A stretch of 64,000 bases of DNA, from assembly GCA_023078555.1 (NCBI GenBank), contig CM041198.1:4201354-4265353 (forward strand), written 5' to 3'. The translations under genes were made by a program, and so were the position numbers. Every line of letters starts with the position of its first letter. Position 1 is the stretch's first letter. This document shows, piece by piece, positions 54,599 through 64,000 of this stretch. Source of the DNA: Ulva prolifera (lineage: Eukaryota; Chlorophyta; Ulvophyceae; Ulvales; Ulvaceae). Under the pieces are notes generated by a model, which was not told where the DNA came from, made no database searches, and was given only the letters and a program-made list of their open reading frames with translations.

Positions 54599-57500
54599 TC
54601 ACAGCGGCAGGCGGCTGTGCAGGTACTCCAGCAGCGCCGGGCTGCCACGGTCCAGCACGGACCGGCGGATCGTGCGCAGCATGTTGCCGTCCACGGACAG
54701 CGTGCGCAGGCGCGGCAGCAGCGCGAGCTGCGGCGGGAGCGCCGTGAGCGAGTTGTTGCGCACCGCGAGCTCCTCGAGCTCCGGCAGCGCCTCGAGCGGC
54801 GGCAGCGGGAGCTCTGGGATCGCGTTGTTGTCGAGGCAGAGGCGGCTCAGGCTGGCCAGGCCGGCGACCGCGGCGGAGGGGAAGGCTGCGAGGCCACAGG
54901 TGTCGAGGCACAGGGCCTGCAGCGCCGTGCACGCGGCGACCGGGGACACCTCCTGCCCGACGCGGCTACACCCTGCACCCCGCCTGCTGTGGCGACGAGT
55001 CGTGAATGGCGGCGGCGTATGGGTGTTGGGGGGTGCGCACGCAGAGTGACTCTGGCAGCCTCGCCGACACGGCACTCCGTTTCCTCCCCAGCACAACAAA
55101 CGCGGCACAGCACAGCGCCATGTTTGTGCCGGACTCCAGAGCGCTCTGAATCGCGGGAGAAATACTGTGCATGCACCGAGAAGAGAGATGGCGCATGGGG
55201 TGCATGCGTACAATGCATGCACACCATGCGCGCCGCCTGCAGCGCTGCATGGACCAGTCAGGGTCGCACCGGAGAGGTCGAGGAGGGTGAGGGAGGGGGC
55301 GCAGCAGGCGAGGCCGCCGGGGGGCGGCGGCGGCAGCACGCGGTTGCCGCGCAGCTCCAGCCGCAGCAGCGCCGGCAGGCCGCCGTCGTGCGCGGGCAGC
55401 GGCCAGGAGCGCAGCTGGTTGCGGCAGAGGTTGAGGGCGGTGAGGCTGCTTAGTGCGGCGAGCGCGGGGCCCGGCACGTGCTCGAGGGCGTTCCGCGACG
55501 CGTCCAGCGAAGTCGCGGCCTCGCCTGCACCCCCGGCTCTCCTTGTCATGGTCCAACACCGTGCTCTGCGATACGCACCGTGCGCGCTGGTTGCCGTCAC
55601 AGGCATTCAGAGAACGGCCAAACAGCGATCGCCATCTCGCGGGCCCATGCCGAGCCACGCTGACGCACTGGCCGGGTGCAGCTGGAGAGTCAGTCGTTTG
55701 TGGCAGTTCTGCTCGATGCTACAGCTACCGGATATCCTGCCTCCCCAAGCCAATGACGGCGACGGGCCAGTCTGCAGTCGCTGACGCAGGTGGGGCATGA
55801 CCGCGCGCGGCGTGCCCCTTGCCTATAGAGCCTGTCCAGCCGTCAGCAAGACCCTTCCAAGCGCTGTCTCCAAGCGATCCATACTGAAGCCTGCTGCCAC
55901 ACTCACATGCTGCTGGGCGCAACGCATGCGACCTTCATTCACAACAGCATGATAAAGACGGCCCGCGATCAGCCAGGCAGGTCCTGGCATCCATGGGAAT
56001 GCAGCGCCTCCAAGCGTAGACGCCCAAGAGGAAGGATGCAACAGCCCGGCCTCATCAGCGCCCAGGATTACGCCAGATTGTAAGCTCAGGCAGTGACGCA
56101 CCGACTGCAAAGACTTCCTCCGGGATCTCCTTCAGGCCAAGCCCAGCGAGCAGAATCCCTTTGCCGCCGCCCGTCCCACCGCCCTTGTGCTCATGCATGC
56201 TGCCGCCGGGGCCATGCACGAACACGCGCGTGCCGTCCTCCGCCGCCTGCGCCTCCGCCCGGCACTGCACCGACAGCTGCGTCGCGGCGCGGCGCGCGAG
56301 GTCGGACCCTGACAGCCCCCGCGACATCGCGGCGCCGGCCGAGGCGCCGCCGTGGTCTACCGCTGGCGCGCCGACCGCCGTCGCCCCGCCCTCGGTCGGC
56401 TCCTGCATCCGCAGATGCTCCAGCAGGCGCGACACCGGCCCTGCATGCATGCACTTTATGCATTGTGCAGACAGCGCTGACTCGCACAAGCATCGGAGTC
56501 ACCACAATGCGTGACAGAGCGATCATCTCACGCTTGCTCCTGCGGCGGCCGCACCTTCACGGACGGCGCGGGGGATGCTACGCATAGGGTTGCCAACGAG
56601 CGGCACAGCGCGCAGCGTGGTGACACGGCCGAGGCCAGCGGGCAGCGTGGGGAGGTCGTTGTTGCGCAGGTCGAGCAGGCGCAGCGCCGGCAGCGTGAGG
56701 ACGGCGCCGCCGAGGGCCGCGAGGCGGTTGTCGTGCACGCTGAGCTCCGCCAGCGCGGAGCATGCTGCCAGTGCGGCCGGCAGCGTCTGAAAGCGGTTGC
56801 CGGAGATGTCCAGCTGAGCGAGGGAGGTGCAGGCGGAGATGCTCGCCGGTAGCTCCTGCAGCAGTTACGCGTGACCGTCTCACCTCTGATGTGTTGCGCC
56901 CGCTCTCATGATGCGTACGTATGCATGCATGCACGATCACACGGCCATGTCCATTCGGACATTCGCGGCTGCGGAAACAGGGATTGGACGAGGCTCCCAA
57001 GCCACATGCTGTCGCAGCATCGGGCTGGTGCCACAGAATGACGACACGAGTCGACTCGGACAGAGGTGACGGGCAAGCGGCAACACTTGACGACCCGGCA
57101 TCACCACCAGCATGATGAAATGCGGCAGAATGCATGGCCGCTTCGTCAGTCCACGCCACACCAGAATCATGGCCGTACAGACCGGGCCGTGTGGTCCGCA
57201 GGTGTGCAACGGCGGAGACATGCTGAACACGATGTGCATCCAGGCGGCAGAACTGCCCGGGTGGTGCGCACGACATGCATGTTGCACAGTCACCAGCGGC
57301 GTCCCGGGCCAACAGGGACAAGCCCGCGCCCTAGGCTGGGCACGATGGCTCCAGGCACGCTACTGTTTCACATGAGCGGCTCACCTGGGGATGTACCATG
57401 CAAGAACCCGCGATCATCTCAATCACTGCACGTGCATCGCTTGCAAGATCGCCCCTGCAGCCGTGCCGCGAAAGACCATAAACGATGCCCAGGGACGGGG

Positions 57501-59610
57501 AGACAAGCCGTGCCGATGTGATCGTCCTGATCGTAGGCACTATCTGGCAACATCATGCCTGCTGGATGCATGTGGGCAATGCAAGCTAAAGTGAATTTAG
57601 ACTGACTGGACCGTATCCTTGAGAGGACATTGACAACTCCGAACGAACGGGACCGCATGCCGAAGGGGGAGACCGCCTGGAGTCCCCCGTCACAAAACTT
57701 TACGCGACTCACAGGGCCTCGTCCTGGGCGCAAGCAGGTAGAATGCAAGAAAGGGCCCACCTGGAGGCGGTTGTGGGCGACGGACAGCGTCACCAACCGC
57801 CCGCACGGCAGCAGCACCCCCTCCGGCAAGGCCTCTAGTCGGTTGCCGCTCAGATCCAGCTCCGTCAACGCCGCCGCGGCTGCACAGCACGCATGCGTGA
57901 CCTCGCCAGCACGCATGCGTGACCTCGCCAGCACGCCCGCCGCAGCCCGCCTGCTGCGTGTTGTACAGCGGCAGCGCAGGCTCAGCCCTGGGCTGCTCCA
58001 GCGATCAGCATGATATCTTACCGGATTTCAGGAATAACCGCACAGCCCTGGCGGTGGACCTGTGCTGTGCCTTCTACAAGTCAACGAATGTATATGCAGC
58101 AATGGCAGAGGGCGAGGAGGAGCTGCATGGCCCAACGCACCGGCAAGGGCGTTGGGGGGGATAGTGGTGAGGGCATTGCTGGCGAGGGAGAGTGTGCGCA
58201 GCCCCGTGGCATGCGCGAGGCCGGGGGGGAAGGCCGCGAGCACGCACCGCTCCGCGACGACGGCCGCGAGGCCGCTCTGCGAAGTTCCTAGCGCAGCCGG
58301 CAGCGCCGCGAGGCTGGGGTTGTCCGAGCACTCGAGGCGCACGAGGGCCGCGAGCGCGGCGACGGATTCTGGAAGCTTCCGGAGCCTGCGGCAGACAGAG
58401 GTGGCATGATGTCGCAGCGTGGAGTCTTCTGGTAGTCGGTGAGAGCAGCAGAGTCCACTCTCGCCCACGAGGTGAGTGACTGGGAGTGTGCGAAAGAGAT
58501 GGGGTGGGGGAAGAACGACACGGGATCGATCCAAATCAACACAGTGTGTGCCTGCCCAAACAGGAGGTCTGCTGCAAGCCTGCATGCGAAGGCAGCACCT
58601 TGCATCCGCAATGGCAGCACAAAATCAAACAAGCAGGGCAGACAAGCACTGATGCTGCAAGAAGGGCAATACTGCTGCGGCAACAGTGCTTGGAGGAAGG
58701 CACTCTGATGCATAGACAGCTGGAGGCACAGCCTGATCAGACGCTGAAACGGTGTGCTCGCTTAATGGAACGGCAGCGCCTGTCGCAGTGGCAGCATCAA
58801 CAGCCTGAACTTACGCCAAGATGAGTGCGTGCTCATACATTCGGTCGGGCTGCGACTGACACAGCTGGTGCTGTGTCAGCGGAAAGCTACAGTGGCAGGC
58901 ACTGGTAGCCAGCAGAGGCTCCCTGTGCCTGGGAACACACTGGCCCTACCCCAGGTATGGCAGCTGGAGGCACAGCCTGATCAGACAGTGTCATCGAATG
59001 TAGTGTGCCGTCGCGCTGGTCGTGGTGAATTTGTGTAGCGTAAGCATGCCAACCTGTTCTTGGAAAGGACGAGGGAGCGCAGGTCCAGGAGGCCAGAGAT
59101 GTTCTCTGGTAGGTGCGTGAGTACGTTGTTGCTGAGATTGAGGACGTTCAGCTCCTCCAGACAGAAGAAATCGGGTGGAACAGTCGAGAGCTGATTGTGC
59201 TGCAGGACCACACTCTTCAGTGCCTCCACGCTCCACCAGGAGGTCTGGCTGTCCTCCAACTCAACTGCGCTGTCCCACACAGCTTGGGGAACCTATACAT
59301 TTTGAACGTAAGAGCAGCCCTTACAGCCGTTTGCAAGGCCTGGCACTGACCCAGCGTCATTCCGGATGCTTCATCGCGGAGCAGCCGTGATGGCATGGCG
59401 TCATCCCGACAGATCGGGACTGCATGACGTTTTTCACACAACGACGGGCTGCAGAGCGGCCACGACGAAGCGTATGAAAGTTTCTGTGCGAGCACATGAT
59501 TGAGGCACGCGAGAACTCACCGTGGACAGGTCGCAGCTCGACAGGTCGAGCTTTCCCGTCGCTCGCGATGTAGCAATCCGATGATTGACAGACTTATGCG
59601 ACGCATCCAT
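54599..59610 (-). CDS. LRRC40: Leucine-rich repeat protein LRRC40
   Basis: Eight minus-strand exons join in frame: 59610-59521, 59292-59054, 58385-58141, 57879-57761, 56855-56555, 56440-56102, 55524-55270 and 54972-54599 (1962 nt, 653 aa; human LRRC40 has 602). The N-terminus ATSRATGKLDLSSCDLST then VPQAVWD and a WW pair match the LRRC40 start (SGQLNLS-x-x-x-L, VPxxVW, WWE). Typical LRR units follow (ELNVLNLSNNVLTHLPENIS, ELDLSGNRLEALPEGVL, LRLLDLRNNDLPTLPAGL). Exon 5 ends with LVGNPMRSIPRAVREG, exon 6 is a Gly/Ala-rich linker, and the protein finishes GNMLRTIRRSVLDRGSPALL then EYLHSRLPL, matching the RxxxxxGTxxxLEYLRxRI end of animal LRRC40. LRRC40 is widely conserved but poorly characterised. 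It probably acts as an intracellular scaffold; no catalytic motif is seen. Confidence 0.9.
57588..57735 (-). mobile_element. SINE-like element, copy C (body only), in intron 4 of LRRC40
   Basis: This block aligns base for base, with scattered changes, to 51110-51258 in the same orientation: GACCGTATCCTTGAGAGGAC, AACGGGACCGCATGCCGAAG, then CGCGACTCACAGGGCCTCGT. The tRNA-like head is absent. It begins 26 bases after the exon 4 donor of LRRC40 and lies in the same orientation as that gene. Confidence 0.75.
57886..57929. repeat. Perfect tandem duplication, 2 x 22 bp
   Basis: The unit at 57886-57907 is copied exactly at 57908-57929. It lies in LRRC40 intron 3, immediately upstream (minus strand) of the exon 4 acceptor. 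Confidence 0.95.
58717..58986. repeat. 26-bp direct repeat, copies about 244 bp apart
   Basis: The 26-bp phrase beginning CAGCTGGAGGCACAGCCTGA is present at 58717-58742 and identically at 58961-58986, within LRRC40 intron 2. Confidence 0.95.
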
Positions 59611-60251
59611 ATCGATGATCTAGTGTGACAGTGGATAGTGAACCAGACAGAAGCTCGAATATGCGCGCCCGGAACGACGTCTCCGCGGGTCAACTGTGCC
59701 TCGGTGCCAGTCTTGGCAGCATATCACGAAAGGACAACGAGTCGAAGGTGGGTATGGGCAGTCAGGGGGTCATCGTCAATGGCCTCGGCCACGTGAGGGT
59801 TGCGTTGACTGTATCTCCTTTGTTCCTCATCCTCGCCGATCACTTCAAGGCGTGTCCGACGGAATGATGTATGCATGCGATACTCAGCCAGTCCAACGAG
59901 ACACATCCGCCATGACAGCCGGGTCAGTTACATTTCATGCCGGCCGGTCATCCGCAGCCCTGGCATCACTGAATGCTCTGGTACACTTTTATACTTCATG
60001 TGACGGGGCCATACGCGGTTTATGTTTCGTATTGGCCTGAATAACCTTCAAACGGGTACCACCGGATCTTATAGGATAGTCATGCGGGCTTCGGGACACA
60101 ACGCCACAGTGAGCTGCACAGAATGATAGTTGCTGAGACGTGCAGATGCCTGCTAGTTGCTTCGCAGCCTGCATAGCAGAACTGCAATGGTTGCAACTCA
60201 CCAAGGATTCTTCGTACAGCTTAAACTTGCGTACTGATCCCAGCTGCGAGT
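59611..60251. promoter_or_regulatory. Divergent intergenic region, LRRC40 / LRR protein gene
   Basis: These 641 bp separate the start codons of two genes transcribed away from each other. Both promoters must lie here unless untranslated exons exist. No TATA box or repeated motif could be assigned. Confidence 0.4.
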
Positions 60252-63133
60252 ATGCCAATCGTTAGCCAGTCTTTCAAGAATGTGGTGACGACAGGCGTCA
60301 GCGCAGCGCCTGGGGAGTTCGACGAGGCTTTCGCAACCTGCTTCGAAGGCCAGTGGCACAGCATCCGGTCCGGAGAGGTCCCAAACACCGCGGACCAAGC
60401 CTGCGACAGTCCAACTGAATTGAGTTCATCTATTACCAAGGTATGAGCAGATCTTGTGGCGGCATTCTGTCGCCCACAGCTTAGGATGTCTGTAGCAGCG
60501 AAACGGGCTGACGCGAGTCCAAACAATTCTCGATCAAGGTGCATGAAATGGATAACATAATTGAATTATTTGTACAGAAGGGCCATCCCAGAATTCAGAG
60601 GATCCAGATCGTTGCCCCGACGGGGGAAGAGCTCGATCGACTGAGGCAAGCTGTCGAGCTGGACCGTGAGCTGCTGGCCGTGCGCAAGCAGCTACTGGCT
60701 GTAGAGAAAGAACGTTGCTTTTTCTCTGCTTCAGCGCTGGGCTTAAGTCCTCGTGCAGAGCAGCCGTATGACGTGCATAGTTACCATGTTGGCGATCGAA
60801 GCGCAGCCTTGTCAGAAGAGCACGTGCGGACGTGCACTGCATTCGACGAAGCTGTGCTCACAATGCGACGAGGATATTCTCTCGAGGCCGGAGCAGTGGT
60901 CCATAGCATGGCAGAAGACCGCTGCGATGCGCATGGCATGCCTCATGAAGCCCTTGGCATCAATTGCCACGCTGCGGTACGCACGTCCATGACCTCCATG
61001 AAGGCACTCTTTCCGTGCCGCTGAACTGTTGCACAAATCGACCTGCATGCTCGAAGCTGGCAGGGCATACTTTTTCGCCTCGGCGACACGCGCAGCCACG
61101 AGCCGTCCGCTTCGCAAATGGCGTCGGCCCGTCAGCAGCGATCGCCAATCCATCCCAATTCATCGTCGTGATCGAACCTGCGTTTTCACAACGTGTTCGC
61201 ATCTTTGTGTCAGCTCGCCGCCCTGTGCACAAGCGCTGGCGAGAATGCCCAGACGATGGTATGGGCGGCACAGCCGAAGGCATGCGAGTGCAGACGCAGA
61301 CAAAACTCCACACGGTTTCAGCTCACACGGCCAGGTACTGCTGATCTTGAAATACTCGTCCCATCAACCTGTGTAGGGATTGACCGGTCCGAGTGCTCTG
61401 GCTGCTGTGTACAACCTTGGAGCCCCATGCACATGTCTGCACCCGCATCACACGTCAAGCCTCACCAGCGCAGCATGCCATGCAGAGCTCCAGCAGGATG
61501 ACACCGATGGGAGCCGCGTGCTTTGTGCCGCCGTTCTTTGCGGACCACACCTCCACGCCCGCGGCAGCCGCTCCCCCCGACCCTGGGCGCCCGCCAAACA
61601 CCCACGGCGGCGATCCACCGTTCGCCGCGCCGCGGGCCGGCCTGACGACCCTCCCCACGGTCCCCTCTCACCACCTCGACATGCCGTCTCCGCGGCCGCA
61701 GGTGCCGTTCCGGAGCATAGACACCGCCGACGAGCCTAACCAGGCCAACAACACAGCCCCCCTCCCACCCGGGCCCTCAGCAACGGCCTTCAGCAACGGC
61801 AGCACGACCTCCGCATCCTACTCCTCCGCGTTCCACCTGCGCACACACCGCACCTTCAACTCGGAGCCCGCGCCGCGCACCCGCCGCAGCAGCACCTCTA
61901 GCCACTTCCCCCCCGTCCCCAGCGCCGATCGTGGCTGTGCGGAGGTGTCCAAACTCTCCCGAGTCTTCCGCACTGCCATCCACTGCCTACCCCCGGGGTC
62001 AGCCATCATCGACCATGCGCACGTGTTGGCGGCCCAGGCCGGGCCCAGTGCGCATGCCATGGCCACGAGCGCCGAGCTTGGCTGCCGCCGCAGTGTGGCC
62101 GATGCCATGCCATCTGTAGACTATGCGGCGTCCGGGGGCCACGGGTCCGGGCCCCTCCAGCCACTCGTGCCGCACGCCGCACACGAGCCCGCCTGCCTGC
62201 CGCCGGACGTGCCGATCGTGGACCTGGCGGACGTGGAGGCCGCAGTGCGTGCGTACGAGATCCAGAGCTCATGCATGGACGACATGCATGACTGCTCGTC
62301 AGAGATCAAGCGCGGGCCCCCTGGCAGCCGAGAGGTGTGTTTTCCTGTCCCGCCTCAGTGCGAGCTCCTGACCACCTGCCTGTGAGTGTGGTGCTGAATT
62401 CCCTTGAGTGTCCACATCCATACCGTCCATGCACACATATTTTTTGGTCGCATGTCTGCTCCGAGCCTGGCAGGAGCACGGTACCCTACACTGTCGATCT
62501 CTGCGTAGCAGTGCGAAGGCCTGCTGGCGCACCAGGGTGAGGCTCTGATGCTGTCTGCTGTGCTTGACGGTGATGTGTCCGATGGACTTTCCGTGGCTGG
62601 CACACAGGGGTGCCTCCAGTGATGGTGCACCCGCATGACTGACGCTCTTGCAGAGCAACGCATCATCCGCATCGGCCTTGTCACAGGCATGGCACGCGCA
62701 GGAGGCGGGTGGCCAGCAGTGCCTCGAGCTGCTGCGAGGCGCGCACCTTCGGCCATGGAGCGTCACCGCCGAGTCCGTCTTCTCGCGCCTCCGCAGCCTC
62801 TCCATCAACCACACCACCGGCCACGACTACTGTGCCGCGCTCGCGCCGCACCTAGAGGCGATGGCCGGGCTCAAGTCCCTCGACATGTCGAACACGGAGC
62901 TGTGCGCGGCGGGCGCGGCCGCGCTCGCGCCGCGCCTCCCTGGCCTGCGCTCGCTCAAGCGGCTCAACCTGTCGGGCAATCGGCTGGGCAGCGAGGGGGT
63001 GCGGGCGCTCGCGCCGGTGCTAGCGCGCCTGCCGAGCCTACGCCAGCTGGACATCCGGGACAACGGCGTCGCAATGCATGCGCTGCATGAGGTTGAGGCC
63101 ATGCTGTCGGGGGATGTTGTGCTGCTGTGCTAG
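60252..63133 (+). CDS. Protein with C-terminal ribonuclease-inhibitor-type leucine-rich repeats
   Basis: Proposed exons: 60252-60440, 60539-60976 (start could be 60581), 61474-62334 and 62654-63133, all phase 0, about 655 aa. The C-terminal exon has at least three LRRs of the RNI type (LEAMAGLKSLDMSNTELCAA, LKRLNLSGNRLGSEGVRALA, LPSLRQLDIRDNGV), with the N-x-L-x-x-x-G-x-x-x-L-A spacing seen in NLRC and RNI proteins. The third exon is Pro/Ser/Thr-rich and probably disordered. The second exon contains a charged helix (TGEELDRLRQAVELDRELLA). The last two exons are well supported by codon bias and phase; the first two are AT-richer and less certain. No enzyme domain is visible, so a scaffold or binding role is likely. 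I do not recognise an ortholog. Confidence 0.65.
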
Positions 63134-64000
63134 GAGAGGGTGGGGGCCGCGCCGCGCAGCACACTGGGATGGCCGCAGCTGCCGTGAGCCTGTTTGTGAG
63201 GTCGCAGCAGCCAGGGGGGGGCGGGAACGCCATTCACAGGCAGCCGCCATGCCAGCGCCGTGCGCGCGTTTCACCCCGGCCTTCTCGACCCGACTTGTTC
63301 TCTGGAGTAAGGATTTTCAATGCTGTGGGTGGGCATGCATGCCAGGCATGCATGTACGTCTGCTCACGCGTGACCACGTGGTACATGCGATAATTGCGTT
63401 TGATGCACGCACATGGATTGTACAGCGCTAGAGCCCTACAGCGTAGACTCTAGCAAGGGGGGGGGGCAGGCTCGAGTGGCGGGCACGCGGTGTGCCGCGC
63501 TTCATCCCCCGCGAGAGGCATTCTGGAGGGCAGATTGGTGCAGCAGATGTGGCTGCAGCACTGCATAGCACGAGACCCCTTTTCTTCATATTTTCGGCAT
63601 GCGCGTGATTTGCTGAGGGGAGAGCATCGGTGGGAGCGGCCGTACTGCTGCGACCGCCGCCGGTGACTTAAGAATGGATGTGAGTTTCGTCGGGGGCCAT
63701 GAATTTTCAGTGTTTCGCCGCCGTTTTTCCGGGCGGGTGATGCGTGTGAGCCATTTGCTTTGACATCTTTCGATCATGGCTTGCTTTGGTCCTTTTCTGT
63801 GGATTTCTTACCAATGCTGTCATGCAGCACAGCTGCGCCATCGTCGGTGGCGGTTCTTCAACAATCTGTAAAACAGTTGCGCGCATGGTCATGCAAGTTG
63901 GCATTTATTTAATGCACTGGTGTGGAGTCTCTGAGGGCTGTCACCCCCAGAGTTCCGAGGCCTGTCACCCCCAGAGTGATTCCCTATGAATGGTGGACAC
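63134..64000. other. 3' flank of the LRR gene, no further gene seen
   Basis: Nothing coding is supported to the end of the window. The last 65 bases hold a 16-bp direct repeat, CTGTCACCCCCAGAGT, at 63938-63953 and 63962-63977. Confidence 0.5.

Overview
This is nuclear DNA from a eukaryote with many introns, most likely a unicellular alga or other flagellate. Six genes can be joined exon to exon in one continuous frame, using GT-AG introns, GC-rich exons and AT-richer introns and spacers. Nearly all acceptors read TGCAG, and most donors read GTGCG instead of GTAAG or GTGAG; this donor type is well known in green algae. A secreted prolyl 4-hydroxylase with a ShKT tail and a probable ciliary coiled-coil protein fit that picture. 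The sequence alone does not prove the lineage. No bacterial operon, CRISPR array or organelle gene was seen.

Layout from left to right. 1-110: last exon of a CDP-diacylglycerol synthase. 2068-4818: prolyl 4-hydroxylase, 7 exons, 363 aa. 6577-11691: coiled-coil protein resembling CCDC87; the 5' end is unsettled. 13782-16576: histone stem-loop binding protein SLBP, 4 exons, 491 aa. 17870-26459: ABCG half-transporter, 8 exons, 623 aa. 26460-35935: a gene-poor stretch holding the 3' ends of two LINE retrotransposons in opposite orientation, one of them with a SINE-like insertion at its stop codon. 35936-50020: a very large DDHD-domain protein of roughly 2,700 aa, related to PA-PLA1/SEC23IP, whose lipase nucleophile is missing and whose DDHD domain is split by long disordered insertions. 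51078-53640: a tRNA-derived SINE next to a decayed hAT transposase. 54599-59610 (minus strand): LRRC40, 8 exons, 653 aa, with a SINE body in intron 4. 60252-63133: a protein with ribonuclease-inhibitor-type leucine-rich repeats, divergent from LRRC40.

The genes do not form a pathway. Two concern lipid metabolism or membrane traffic (CDP-DAG synthase, DDHD protein), one secretory-pathway hydroxylation, one membrane export, and one histone mRNA processing. The most unusual items are the apparent pseudo-lipase with its extreme insertions and the nested retroelement at 31.2-31.4 kb, whose empty site lies about 1.1 kb away in the same window. Simple repeats are large (C33, about 55 CA units, 21 TG units), and short adjacent duplications of 17-24 bp recur in noncoding DNA.
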